Source of the DNA: Achatina immaculata
Lineage: Eukaryota; Mollusca; Gastropoda; Stylommatophora; Achatinidae
Length of the DNA: 64,000 nucleotides
Reading direction: 5' to 3'
Assembly (NCBI GenBank): GCA_009760885.1
Contig: CM019719.1
Coordinates: 23,954,084 to 24,018,083, forward strand
The notes beneath the pieces are model-generated. The model was not told where the DNA came from and did not search any database. It saw only the letters and a list, made by a program, of their open reading frames with translations. Below, one piece after another: positions 1 through 14,200 of this stretch; position 1 is the first letter of the stretch; each line of letters starts with the position of its first letter. The position numbers and the translations under genes were made by a program.

Positions 1-339
1 TGTTTTGTACATTAAGAAAATCTAGTAAAGGCAGAATTAATCATGTGAGAAAATGCATGTCCCTCAAGAATGTTCTTAATGATGAAAGTAAGCAAAAACA
101 CTGGGGAAAAAAATTGGATTCGAAAGAAACATAATATTATCCACACAAAAAAATAAAAGAGCTAGAAAGATTTTTAGCCATATCCAGGGCCTGAAGATTC
201 AATGAACAAAAAAAACTTGGGAAACGGGTTAAAAAGAAAAGAGAAAGCACAAGAAGAAGGGAAAAAAGTTAATAAAATGACGATACAGATTTGCTAACAT
301 CATCGGAAGATTTTTCAATATTCAACTTGGCCAGAAGAG
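1..339. other. AT-rich sequence with nothing recognised
   Basis: No gene or element recognised. It may be an upstream intron of copy A. Confidence 0.4.
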
Positions 340-560
340 TCTAAAACCAAGAGACAGGATAAGCATGTGATTCGTTAGAGTCGTCTAAAACCTATAGATG
401 AAACCTATTAGCATGAGATTCGTTACAGTGGTTTGAAACCAAGAGACAGGATAAGCATGTGATTCGTTACAGTGGTTTGAAACCAAGAGACAGGATAAGC
501 ATGAGATTTGTTACAGTGGTTTGAAACCAAGAGACAGGATAAGCATGTGGTTATTTACAG
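340..560. repeat. 44-bp minisatellite, about 4-5 copies
   Basis: Units contain GTGGTTTGAAACCAAGAGAC followed by AGGATAAGCATG and a diverged first copy. GGTTTGAAACC inside the unit is itself palindromic. Confidence 0.8.
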
Positions 561-806
561 TCAGTCTTCAGATTTAAAGTGACACAAGGTAATGATGACT
601 TGCTTCATTCATTACCAAGCCACTTTTCTGCCTTGACTGTAGACTTAAGCTGGGTTATGTTTTGTTGCTAAATCACACTTCAGTGTCTTATTTTGCCCTT
701 AATACACTCTGTTATACCACTGAAACGCAGACTGCAAATACCCCGATATGTCCAGCCTTAGAAAGAATGTTAATTTAAAAGTTCACACATAATAGACAGA
801 CAGACA

Positions 807-921
<115 letters not shown>

Positions 922-1099
922 TGTTCACAAAAAGAAGCACAACACTATTGTATTCGTAATGGACAGCAAATTTCAAACTTGTATCAAAATTTTATTATAC
1001 GGAATTAATGTTTCAATCTTGGCATGAAGAAAATTTAAGACTTTAACAATGAAATGTTGTTCATTAAATTTGGTTTGGTCTTTATTCTTTGCGACTGAG

Positions 1100-1882
1100 G
1101 CCTCCGTTCCAGTAAGTTGTGTGGCCTCCTCTGGCCTGTATCAGAGAACAACATCTCCTTGACATGGATCTGACTAGCCGTTAGATCTGTTGTTGTTGGA
1201 TGGCTACCCACGTATCACTGGCATTCAGGCGTCCTTCAATTTGCACCAGGTCACTTCTTTCCATGAAGATGATCATCCTCCACACCAGTACACCTCCACC
1301 CTCATGTGGAGGAGCTTCATCCACACATTTCTGGGCTTAGCGCTAATGGACTCTGCGGTAAACTCTTCTCCATCTATCATGTCGTTGGAACAGAAAGAAT
1401 GATTCATCACTAAACCAAACTCTTCTCCAATTATTCTCAACTGTCCATTGACGATGCTGGTTCAATCACTGCAGCCGGTTCTGGGGATGCCGGTCCGTAA
1501 GAATTAGCCCAAAGACCAGCGTCTTGCAGCCGGTTCCTGACCGTTTGATCTGAAATTCGACGAGCTGCTGTCAATGACTGGGTTGTTGAAGCGGTCTTCG
1601 GCAGGAGTTGTGACTATGGGTCTTCCACTGCGCGGCCGGTCTGCAACTGAGCCAGTTTCTTGAAATCGTCTCCAAAGGCGACTAATGGAGCTTCTAACCA
1701 CATTAAATTGTCTGGCCACTACACTTTGTGACTGTAAACGTCCGATGATGATGAGTCGTTGTTCTGTAGTGAGATGAGCCATACTTGCGCAATGAATTGT
1801 CAAATGAATTGATTCCAGAAACGTCAATCTTTTATAGGCATTCAATAATATGACCGTGAGTTTTGTGTTCAATAAGTTTCAC
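1100..1882 (-). pseudogene. Tc1-like transposase remnant
   Basis: Reading leftward from ATG at 1782, the first ~65 codons encode a paired-type HTH: MAHLTTEQRLIIIGRLQSQS, then VVARQFNVVRSSISRLWRRF and DRPRSGRP. After about 1530 the frame is lost, but pieces persist: FSDES near 1390 (first catalytic Asp) and GGVLVWR near 1300. Family knowledge: Tc1/mariner DDE transposases cut and paste at TA. The gene is broken by frameshifts and stops, so inactive. No terminal inverted repeats were identified. Confidence 0.72.
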
Positions 1883-2166
1883 GGGATTCTCGTGAACGTG
1901 TTATGAGTTATTGTCAAAAATGCTGTTTTGACTAGTGTCGCTTTTCTGTGCTCATGAATCATCTGCTGAGCACAAATGAGGTCAGCACGTGAAGTTGATG
2001 TCCAAGTGAACATTTCAGCAATTTACCCTTGTCTGATCAGCAAACTTCAGTTTAAATCGCAACATCGTATTTGTTGCGTTTCTCGTTTTGAACAATATAT
2101 ATATATATATATATAAACTCTTCACTTAACTCAATTTTTGTCCTAAATATTTCTTTCAATTTCCAG
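1883..2166. other. Intron end with a short (AT)n at 2095-2116
   Basis: Nothing else recognised before the acceptor at 2166. Confidence 0.5.
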
Positions 2167-2288
2167 AAAGAATTCTCAAGAGAGGTTTCACAGAGGAGTC
2201 TGTCAACATTACCTCTACGACCCGAACAATAACATCCTGATACAAGATTTGCTCAGCGATATCAGTATAAAGCCAGTCGCTTATGCAG
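2167..2288 (+). CDS. Copy A exon: N-lobe, YLYDPNNN segment
   Basis: Acceptor TTCCAG ends at 2166 and donor GTTGCA starts at 2289. The first base completes a codon left open by an upstream exon, and the last base opens the next codon. It encodes [29 protein letters not shown], which aligns with the homologous exon of copy B at 57376-57497 (28 of 40 residues identical, same 122-nt length). Confidence 0.88.
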
Positions 2289-5200
2289 GTTGCATTGTAC
2301 CTAGTACTACATAACTACTATATCTACTACTACTACTATTATTACAGCTACTGCTTAAAGTTGCTGATATGACAATAAGATGGTTACAGGTAGATTTCAT
2401 TATGACCCTTGCCACCAGTACTGTTTATTACACTTTTACATTACAAATCCCATCTACAGAACTCTTAGTGCTCAAGCATTTCTCTAGTATTATATATATT
2501 GGAAGAGATGAAGAGTTTTAATATCTTGGATTATTACTAACTAATAATGGGGATACAATGAGGGAAATTAAAAGGACATCTATCACTCTTCAGGAAATAA
2601 AACAACTAAAGAAGCTGTGGAGAGGAACAGACAGAACTACAAAAATAAGATTTTTTAAGGGCATGCATCTTTTCAATCACAACATATACCTATGAGACCT
2701 GGACACTTAACAAAACAGCTGAGAAACACATAAATGCCTTTTAATGTAAATGCTACAAAAGAATCCTTCAAATATTATGGACACAAAGAAGAACAGATAT
2801 ATCCATACTACAAGAACTTAATACTGAAGAAGGTTAGCTAGTACAGAAGATTAAACAGAGAAAACGTAAATATTTTGGACACATTAAACGTCATGATAAT
2901 CTAAAGAAAACCGTCTTGGAAGGGTACATAATAGGAACAAGAAAGAGAGGAAGACCAAGTTGAAGATGGCTGCAAGACATGGTTGATGATCTGCAAATGG
3001 ATGCATCAGCAGTAGGCCATCTTGCTCATAACCGAGAGGCCTACAGGAGAGCTGTTAGGGAGGCAAAGTTCCGCAAGGGACATGCAAATGACTGACTGAC
3101 TGACTGACTGATTGACTGACTGACTGACTATATATGTTATGTACAGTGACTGGTGAGATCAGGGCTGTGTTAGCTTTCAGCTCTTCCTGGTAATTTATAC
3201 ATCAGTAGTCTGTGAAAACAGTTCTGAATTAAAGCAACAGGTAGTACTTAAATAACAATTCTTACAGCGATACAACATGTCAGTCCTTTCATCTACAGAG
3301 TTCGGAACTGGGGGTAGTCAGCTGAAGATTGTTCTGACCTTTACTGATGGTACAAAAGGTCGCTTTAAGCCTATGAGGTGAGCCAACGTTAAAATTTAAA
3401 TCATGGGTAAGAGGGCTTAATGTTTTATCTTTTAGTTATCTTGTCTATAAACTACTATCTTCTTGTCTATAAACTACTATCTTCTTGTCTATAAACTACT
3501 ATCTTCTTATGTGCTTTCAGTGCTGATGCAGTTCTTTCGTTCTTCCGACACCACAAGCATCGCGATGCTATAAATATTGGACAGTTTTTTACGTGAATAT
3601 TCGCTATTTTCATTAATGCACTGTCAGGGCCCTTGCATTGCGCTTTATAATGTTGTCGCCTTGGGTCCACGCACTGTCAGTTTTCCAAGCTTGCATTTCT
3701 AAAAAAAAAAGGAAAAAAAAATAAATGAACGATTTTAGAATATAATTCGTGAACGCTGGAAAAGTTCCCGCATGTAGTGACCCCCCCCCCCCTCTTGTGG
3801 AATAGCGTATTTCAAGGCATGTGTAACTACTCCATAGCACCGGCAAGAAATTTTATCGACTGAAGAGAGACAGCAGTGCTGTCAACATTCAGAGCGGCCG
3901 CTTTGTTATCTAACGACCATTAGAACAGACTAAGTATCCAGGCCGTGATACGACTAAGATGCCATAACTCGTGGGAAAGTTCTAAATGCCGTAACTCTTA
4001 GAAAATTTTTGATCGAATAAAACATGTCTATATACCTAAACATACAAAAACGTGTCTATATTCCTAAACATACAATAAAACGTGTCTATATTCCTAAACA
4101 TACAATAAAACGTGTCTATATTCCTAAACATATAATTAAATTTGTCAGTATTCCTAAACTCAACAGAGATGCACTGTGGAAAATCCAAAGATGGCATGGC
4201 CTCCTTCATAAGATAGTGAATGTAGTCAAAGCCCTATATGAGGGTTTTCAGTGCAAAGTGATCTGTGGAGAACATACCTCCCAGCAACTTTAGGGTACAA
4301 ACAGGAGTGAAGCAGGGATGAGTACTATCACCAACATTATTTATCTTGGCAGTAGACTGGTTAATGAAGGACGCAACATCAGACAAACGCAGAAGATTAC
4401 AATGGACCCTTGACACAGTGCTGGAGGACCTTGACTATGCGGACGATATTTGTCTACTATCAAGCAACCACAAAGATATGCAAGATAAAATAAACAAGCT
4501 AACTCAGAACGCAAAAAACATAGGACTAAAGATCAACGTAGGAAAGACAAAGTTAATGAAGCAAAATGTGAACAACAGAAATGTACTCAGAGTAGATAGC
4601 AAGTTAGTGGAGGAGGTCAACGAATTTGTATATCTTGGCAGTAGAGTAATAGAAAATGGAGACAGCACAGAGGACATCAACAGCAGACTTACTAGACCAA
4701 GCTAGGCTTTTGCAGTGCTGCAGACTATATAGAAATCTAAAAAAGCTAAGCATGAATACGAAAATCAGGATATTTAAGAGTAATGTTCTAAGTGTACTAC
4801 TCTATGGAAGTGAATGCTGGAAAATCACCAAAACCATAGAAAACAAGTTGAATTCTTTCCAGACTAAATGTTTACGAAGAATTAGACAAATATTTTGGCC
4901 AAACACCATAAGAAATAACATCTTGTTGGCAGAAATGCAGATGAAGCCACTGACAGCAATTATTGAAGAAAGAAGCTGGCGATGGTTGGGACATGTCCTC
5001 CGAATGACTGACAACTCACTACCAAACATAGCACTAAGATGGACACCACAGGGGAACAGAAGTAAGGGTAGACCAAAAAAGACATAAGGGTAGACCAAAA
5101 AAGACATGGGGAAGAACAACAGAGAGAATGTTGAGCAATAAAGGGCTCACATGGGCAAGAGCAGAAAAAAAGGCAAAGGACAGGCATTTGTGGAAAACCC

Positions 5201-8200
5201 TTGAGGAAGCCCCATGTGCCCTGGGCACTTAAGGTTCAGAGAGAGAGAGAGATATTACTAAACATACAATAAAACGTAACTATATTCCTAAGCATACAAT
5301 AAACGTGTCTATATTACTAAACATACAATAAAACGTGTCTATATTACTAAACATAAAATAAAACGTATCTATATTCTTAAAGATACAATAAAACCTGTCT
5401 ATATTCCTAAACATACAACAAAACCTGTCTATATTCCTAAACATGCAATAAAACTTGTCTATATTCTTAAACATACAATAAAACATGTCTTACTCCTAAA
5501 ATACAATAAATTGACAGATAATTCTTCATGGAAGGTCTAATTTCCCAGCGTATGCGTCTTTCAAATTAAGCCTTTCACATTACACTTAAAAATTAGCATT
5601 TTCTTCTTTTTCGCTTTAATTTTTCAGTTTTTACTCGTAATTCCATTTGTGAGGTTTTTCTTTTCTTTTTATTTATTTCTGAGTGTGGATTGAGTAATTT
5701 GTTTTCTTCTTTTGTTAAATAATATTGTAACTATTTAGAAAGAAAGTCTTTATCAAAACCTGCTTCCTTTCGAAATAGTTTTGATACAAAAAATGATTTA
5801 TATTTAAACTTTTAGATACACAAACAGGCATTTAATATACTTTATATCTTCTTTTTAAAAAAGTAGAAGAAGAAGAAGAAAGAAACAAAGTGGTTTTGAC
5901 TTCTTTATTTTATTCGGAATAAATAGAAAACTTAATTTTTTTTCCTCGGTTATGCACCTTTGCTCGTGTGTGATTCACTCAGCAAGAGTTACGTCACTTT
6001 ACGAGCGATTTTCAGACTTTGTAAACTTGCCTGTATCTCATCTGCTTTCTATCCGCTAGTGATGTCAGATATATTGTTTTTCCGTCCATAAAGTTTATTT
6101 CCTAGATGTGTACTAAAAGTTTCCTAGACGTGTACACAAAAGTTTCCTAGACGTGTACTCAAAAATTACCTAGATGTGTACACAAAAATTAAGCATCATG
6201 AAAAATTGCGTAACGAAAGCACTGAAGTATTTAAGAAAACGTGTAGTTATTTTTGGTTCCCTCAGAACAGAATTTAAAAATTGTAATGTTATAAAAGAAA
6301 TAGACAAGAAATTAGACTCTTTTGAAAAAAAATGCCTAAGAAAGATACTCGGCATCAAGTGGAACGAATTCAAGAACAATGCAGAGATAAGACAGATGAC
6401 TGAACAACAACCAGTCTCATGGGTGATCAGGAAAAGGAGATGGACATATGTCGGTCGCGTGATGAGAAGAAACAGTCAGAGAATCCCAAAACAAGCTATA
6501 AAATGGAACACAACAGGCCGAAGAAAAAGAGCCAGACCGCGTGAAACTCTGAAGAAGACATTGTTAAGAGAGGCCAAATTAATAGGCGTAAAATCCCTTG
6601 ATGAGGTTGAAAGACTCGCCGGAGACAGGAAAAATTGGCGAACTACCTTGCGAGCCCTAAGTGACGTTTAACGGCACGGGAAGGATATAAGATATAAGAA
6701 TGTTGTAAACATCTGATGTTGTTTTCAATGTGTGTTTTCTTCTTTTTTTTAAGAAAACAGCAACAGTGCTTTATAACATTAAGAAGATAATAACTGATAA
6801 AACAATGACACTGATGTGAGACCACTTAATTATCCTACAATGTGGATTTATTATTAGGTCTACTTTTCTTTGCGTTTGAGAATTTGGAAAACGTAGAACA
6901 GAAACTGAAAGCAACAGAGATGTGGCTTCTCTAGAAAGATGCAACATGTACTTCGGACAATCAGAAAAACAAACAGGGCATTCAGTTAAAAGAAAAGTTG
7001 GACCGATTCAATTTTTACTAATTGAAATGATAGCATTTTGGTTAATCTTGATTACATCAATTTCTAACTTTTTAGAGTTGTCATTGTGACCTAACATGGT
7101 TTCGGGAAGAATTATGTGGAAATAAGGCCGACTCTTTGCTTTGTTTAAATCCTCATAAGTTTCAAATATTATTGCACAAAACATAACAATTTTCGTCTAT
7201 AATTGTTCACACTTCTTTTTTTTAACTTAATAATTTGATGGAAAATGTGACCATCTTATTTAGTCTAAAAATTATTGGTAGTGATTGTGTGGGCTCTAGA
7301 GATCTTGTTTTCCGATAAATTGCTTGGAGAGGGGACTGACGTTTCCTTTTAATAAGGGCCTGCTTTGACTGTACTCATTACTTTTGTAAGGTGAATCTTT
7401 TCATGTGATATCATGTTGGAACAGGTAACTGCCATTGATTGATTCACCACGTTTTTTCTCCCAGTATCTTTACACTTTCCATGGCCAAAATCTCTAACCG
7501 TATACTTTTATAGTTTATTTTACATTACACATTAGAATGAGTAACACCATATATTCTGACATATGAAACAGTATGTGTTGTACCGAGTGCTGGAGCTAAA
7601 CACATATGTTGGCTGTGTCACACTGTGCTGTGGATAAGTTGCAGATATGCACTACGAACATTCCCTGTAATGATGTACTCTTCACAGGACAATCCCAAAA
7701 CGTTCACAAACTGGCACATGAGATTATCAATCAAGACAGCATTATCTTAGCGCTCATAACATATTACATCTCATATTACATGGAACACGATGATGATAAA
7801 GATGAAACGAGGAGACAAAATATATAAAAATACAGATTTCCAAAATGAATAACATTCTGGGTTGCTCGCTAGCTAAGTTGGCGCCATGAGAATCAAGTAA
7901 CTTCATCTATTCACACACTTCAAACTATTTGGAGTTAAAGTTTATATCAGTAACGTTACAAGCCTTGGATTTGATACTGATGATGACCCGCTGACAAGGC
8001 TATATACACAAATAATATAAAATGATTCCAGACATTTATTACACAAAAACCTTTTTTCTTTCTGTATTTGTGCACTTCATCGTGTGCTCCTTTTGTTGCC
8101 TGAAAAACGTCTAAGCGATACTCGATTTCTTACCTTGTGTTCTCCCACGTCTCTTTAGTCACCCTCCCTAAAGCATTAGTTATTCTCGTATTCAGAGTTT

Positions 8201-11200
8201 CAGTATCTGTAGCTGGTGAAGTGAACACTTTATTCTTGGCTTGAAAGTTTCAGTATCTGTAACTGGTGAATTCAACACTTTATTCTTGGCTTGAAAGTTT
8301 CAATATCTGTAAGTGGTGAACTGAACACTTTGCATTTAGAATATCCCCATAACATCTGATGGATCTCGTCCATACTCATTTTTTTTAACCTTTCGTTGAA
8401 TTATAACTGGCGAATTTGTTTTCGTGATACCACAAAATACACTGTGTTTTCTGGGGTGTCATTTTCTTACTTTTTACAGTGACAGCTGCATCGAAAAAAA
8501 AACAAACTTCGAGAATCAGCCTTCCTAATGTCTCACCGTTCATGATGGTATGTAGCATAGTTTTCATTATGTGATTTTTCTTCCTCAGGAAATGAGTCTT
8601 TATGGCAACTTTTTACATGTTTGCTAGTTTTTATTTTCAAGGTTGCCTCGAGACGCTGAAACTTCAGAAGACACATTTTACTTTAGTGACACGGAACGTC
8701 ACACAGCGGAGATAGCTTCCTTCCATCTGGACAGGTAACACAGCTTTATCCATGTAGACAGGTAACACAGCTTCCTTCCATCTAGACAGGTAACATAGCT
8801 TTATCCGTGTAGACAGGTAACACAGTTTTATCTATCTAGACAGGTAACACAGCTTTATCCATGTAGGCAGGTAACACAACTGAATCCATGCAGGCAGGTA
8901 ACACAGCTTTATCCATGTAGGCAGGTAACATAGCTTATGTAGGCAGGTAACACAGCTTATGTAGGCAAGTAATGCAGCTTTATCCATGTATGCAGGTAAC
9001 ACAACTTTATCCATGTGGGCAGTAACACAACTTTATCCATGTAGGCAGGTAACGCAGCTTATGTAGGCAGGTAACACAGCTTTATCTATGTAGGCAGGTA
9101 ACACAGCTTTATCTATGTAGGCAGGTAACACAGCTTTATCCGTGTAGGCAGTTAACACACATTTATCCATGTAGGCAGGTAAAACAACTTTATCTATGTA
9201 GACAGGTAACACAACTTTATCTATGTAGACAGGTAACACAACTTTATATATGTAGATAGGTAACACAACTTTATATATGTAGATAGGTAACACAACTTTA
9301 TCTATGTAGGCAGGTAAAACAACTTTATCTATGTAGGCGGGTAACACAACTTTATCTATGTAGGCGGGTAACACAACTTTATCTATGTAGGCGGGTAACA
9401 CAACTTTATCTATGTAAATAGGTAACACAACTTTATCTATGTAGGCGGATAACACAACTTTATCTATGTAGATAGGTAACACAACTTTATCTATGTAGAT
9501 AGGTAACACAACTTTATCTATGTAGGCAGGTAACACAACTTTATCTATGTAGGCAGGTAACACAACTTTATCTATGTAGATAGGTAACACAACTTTATCT
9601 ATGTAGGCAGGTAACACAACTTTATCTATGTAGGCGGGTAACACAACTTTATCTATGTAGATAGGTAACACAACTTTATCTATGTAGATAGTAATACAAC
9701 TTTATCTATGTAGGCGGGTAACACAACTTTATCTATGTAGATAGGTAACACAACTTTATCTATGTAGGTGGGTAACACAACTTTATCTATGTAGGCAGGT
9801 AACACAACTTTATCTATGTAGGCGGGTAACACAACTTTATCAGTGTAGGCAGGTAACACAACTTTATCAGTGTAGGCAGGTAACACAACTTTATCAGTGT
9901 AGGCAGGTAACACAACTTTATCCATGTAGGCGGGTAACACAACTCTTACAGAACATAGATTTTTTTTTTAAATCTGACTCAAATGTGACTTGCGAATCAG
10001 CCGCTTACGTGCCGACAGTGTTTTTATTTTGGCCAACTTTTAACCAGGTGAAAATCTTTAAGGCATTTGGGGCACATGATAACAGAAGATGGAGAATGTG
10101 AAACGGAAATTATCAAAAGAATAGGTTACGCAAACCCCCCCCCCCTACCTTCAGCAGAATAAGGAAGATCTTTACATCAAAACAAATATCACAACAACTG
10201 AGATTACGGATTGTAAAATGCTACATATTTCCAATGTTTCTTTATAATGCAGGCACCTGGGCCTTGAAGAAAATCGAGGCCATTGAAATGTGGATATGCA
10301 GAAGAATAGGGCGTATCCTATGGACAGAAAAGAAAACGAACAACGAAGTGCTAAATATAAGTGAACAGATAAATATTGAAAATAATTAAAAACAAGACAT
10401 CTAAGATACTTCGGGCATGTCAAAAGGCATAATGCTATACTGAAGACCCTTCTTGAAGGCAAGATAGAACGAAAAAGAACAAAAGGACGACAGTAAAATG
10501 GATGGACAACATCAAGAGATGGACAGGGACAAGCTTGGTCGAGTGTTCTAAGAAGACAAGAAACAGAGCAGAGTGGAGATTCACTGCGGCCAACCTTCCA
10601 TTGGGAGACGGCACGAAATGAATGAAATGAAGTGAGGCTTTTAATTAAACAAAAAAGAACACATGCACACACAAACAAGTTTCTGTAATTCACATTTCTA
10701 TGTTTTTATTAACTGAAGCCTGTGAAATGTTATTCAAAATTTCATTATCAGTTACAAACATTAAAAGATTTTTAAGGGCATGCATCTTTCCTATCGCAAC
10801 ATATGCCTGTGAGACCTGGACACTTAACAAAACAGCTGAGAAGCACATAAATGCCTTTGAATGTAAATGCTATAGAAGAGTTCTCCAAATATCGTGGACA
10901 CAAAAAAGAACAAATATATCTATACTACAAGAGCTTAATATTGAAGAAGGCTGGCTAGTAAAGAGGATTAAAGAGAGAAAACTTAAATATTTTGGCCACA
11001 TTAAACGTCATGATAATTTAGAGAAGACCGTATTGGAAGGATACATAATGGGAAAAAGAAAAAGAGGAAGACCGAAACGAAGATGGCTGCAAGACATCGT
11101 TGATGATCTGGAAATGGATGCAGCAGCAGCAGGCCATCTTGCTCGCAACCGAGAGGCCTACAGGAGTGCTGTTTGGGAGGCAAAGTTCCGCAAGGGACAT

Positions 11201-14200
11201 GCAAAGGAATGAATGAATGAATAAGTAAAACTGACTGAATTTTTTATCTGTACTTTTCTTCTGTTGGCAAGAATATATTTCTTCATTATCAGTCCTAGTC
11301 TTCAGATTTTTACAATAGTTATGAGATCTCTCCATCACACTCGGTACTGAACTTGTCTTCTTAATTTCTATCTTGACTTTCCCCTGCATTTTTAGAATTC
11401 CCATGAAAAGTCAATTTCTGTCTGTTCAGTTACTTCCTGCACATTAGTTTGCCTCGTCGTCTGTCTGTATGTCAAGTCCCGTCATTTAGGTTTTTTTTTC
11501 ATTATCCTTCAGTTTTCATAGCCAAAGACACACCATTACATCCTCGTGTTTTCTCAAGTCTACGCTACAACATAAATAAAATGTTGGAACAGTTCTCTAA
11601 AGATAACAGCAAATTTCTTTCTCGATGGTTTCCCTCAAAATCTATGAGCATGATTTCCATTATATTGTCATTTTATATACTTGGAAGAATATAACTATGA
11701 CTGATAATAGCACTGTCTGCTTAATTCTCATCTTATATCTTATATCCTTCCCGTGCCGTTAAACGTCAGACAGGGCTCGCAAAGTAGTTCGCCAATTTTT
11801 CCTGTCTTCGGCGAGTCTTTCAACCTCATCAAGGGATTTTATGCCTGTTAATTTGGCCTCTCTTAACAATGTCCTCTTCAGAGTTTCACGCGGTCTGCTT
11901 CTTTTTCTTCAGCCTGTTGTGTTCCACTTGATAGCTTGTTTTGGGATTCTCTGATCATTTCTTCTCATCAAGTGACCAACATATGTCCAATATGTCCATA
12001 ATTCTCATACTTGGAAGAAAATAACTAGTACTGAAAAGAGATGTTTCTTCTTAATTCTCATACGTGTAAGAAAATAACTAGTACTGATAAGAGATATTTC
12101 TTCTTAATTCTCATCTCTCTCTCTCTCTCTCTGAACTTTAAGTGCCCAGGGCACATGGGGCTTCCGCAAGGGTTTTCCACAAATGCCTGTCCTTCGCCTT
12201 TTTTTCTGCTCTTGCCCAGGTGAGCCCTCTATTGCTCAACATCCTTTCTGTTGTTCTTTTAATTCTCATACTTGTAAGAAAATAACTACTACTGATAAGA
12301 GATGTTTCTGCTTAATTCTCATACTCGGAAGAAAATAACTAGTACTGAAAAGAGATGTTTCTTCTTAATTCTCATACTTATAATAAAATAACTAGTACTG
12401 ATAAGAGATGTTTCTTTTTAATTCTTATACTTATAATAAAATAACTAGTACTGGTAAGAGATGTTTCTGCTTAATTCTTATACTTATAATAAAATAACTA
12501 GTACTGGTAAGAGATGTTTCTTTTTAATTCTTATACTTGGAAGAAAATAACTAGTACTGGTAAGAGATGTTTCTTTTTAATTTTTATACTTATAATAAAA
12601 TAACTAGTACTGGTAAGAGATGTTTCTTTTTAATTCTTATACTTATAATAAAATAACTAGTACTGGTAAGAGATGTTTCTTTTTAATTCTTATACTTATA
12701 ATAAAATAACTAGTACTGGTAAGAGATGTTTCGGCTTAAGACTCGTAGTAAGGACTCTATAATTTAATAACACACAATAATTAGTGTACAAGTATAAAAC
12801 TATACACGAATAATTAGTGTACAAGTATAAAACTATACACGAATAATTAGTGTACAAGTATAAAACTATACACGAATAATTAGTGTACAAGTATAAAACT
12901 ATACACGAATAATTAGTGTACAAGTATAAAACTATACACGAAGCCACTGCAGTAAAGCTCTGATAACAAAATGTATAAACTAGGAAAAAAGTAAGAACAG
13001 CTTTATTACTTAACGAGTACAAAGTTGTGACGTTTCGGCGTGAGCCTTAATCATACAAAAACATACAGGACGAAGAAACAGAGAGAGGAGAAGTATAAAT
13101 TCACATGAATCCACATGATGTGAACTCGCTATTCAGCTACACCTAACATTCGCCTTATCCACAATCATAATCTCTCTGCACTAAGTTCCATTCCCTTCTC
13201 AGTTGTTACACATAGTTCAGAACCTCCTCACAGCATCACATTACAATCCTTCTATTTTACCTTCTCCCGGGCTAGATTATCAATGTATCACTCTCTCCCT
13301 CTCTCTCTCCTCTCCGCGACTCCCCTCCCCCCATCCTCATTTACGACCCACCTATCACACATCACAAGTCTCCATTTAATTATTCTGTACACTCCACCAT
13401 GCACATTTTTTAGCATAGCCTCTTTCAAGCCACAGCTTCTTACAAGTCACAGCTAAGTGCTCCATTCATTTCATTTTTTTTCTTTTTTGATTCATTCATA
13501 TTTTTTTACGTAGGATTCGTGTGAATTTATACTTTATCTCCTCTCTATATTTCTTCGTCCTCTGTGTGTGTGTGTGTGTGTGTGTGTTTTGTTGGTATGA
13601 TTAAGGCTCACGCCGAAATGTCACAACTGTGTACTCGTTAAGTAATAAAGCTGTTCCTAATTTATACATTAAGAGTTCTATAAGGTTTGGTGCGTCATAT
13701 TTTTTTAATGCAGTGGCCTCGTTATAAAATGTTTATCGTAAAAGAAGACTGTGAACTTGATGATGATGATGGGTTATATGTAACATTAGCGACAAAGGTA
13801 ACTTTGTTTTACAGAGTGCTCGGATTTAACAGGGCTCCACCAGTCGTGGGTCGAGTACTGAACATGACCAGAGACCTGGCAGATTTCTTGTCTAACAGAT
13901 CTGTTGTACAGAATGTGTACATCTCTCCAGGCAAGTCAAAGTTTATATGAGAACTCCAAACACAATTACTTTATCATCATCATGTGCTGTGTGTCATGTT
14001 TCCTTCGCGTGGATTGCTTCTCTTGCGTGTATGGCAGTGTGTATGTTTCACTGTATCTTAAACTGCATCTGAAATAATGTGAAAACAGGTTCGGGTTTAG
14101 GTTCAGCACGGCTTCGGCATTAGAGCAAACGAGAATATCCCATAATTTCTCCGCCGCCTGTGCCAGTGGCATCTTCTGGAATGCGCAAGAATCACGCCAT

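Larger units (their letters stand above)
11690..12740. repeat. 53-bp minisatellite interrupted by two retrotransposon fragments
   Basis: Units contain ATAACTAGTACTGGTAAGAG, ATGTTTCT and TTAATTCTCATAC or TTAATTCTTATAC. About 11 units in all, with older units on the left (CTGATAAGAG) and more uniform ones from 12400 on. Interrupted at 11732-11998 and 12115-12258. Confidence 0.88.

Noticed and set aside
8832..9940. Long minus-strand frames of VVLPAYIDK repeats
   Set aside because: The 27-bp minisatellite is a multiple of three without stops in one frame; no start context, promoter or known domain.
8735..9945. CRISPR-like regular array
   Set aside because: Units are contiguous and alike with no unique spacers, and the DNA is eukaryotic. 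The same applies to the other arrays, such as 60150-61030 and 61495-62265.
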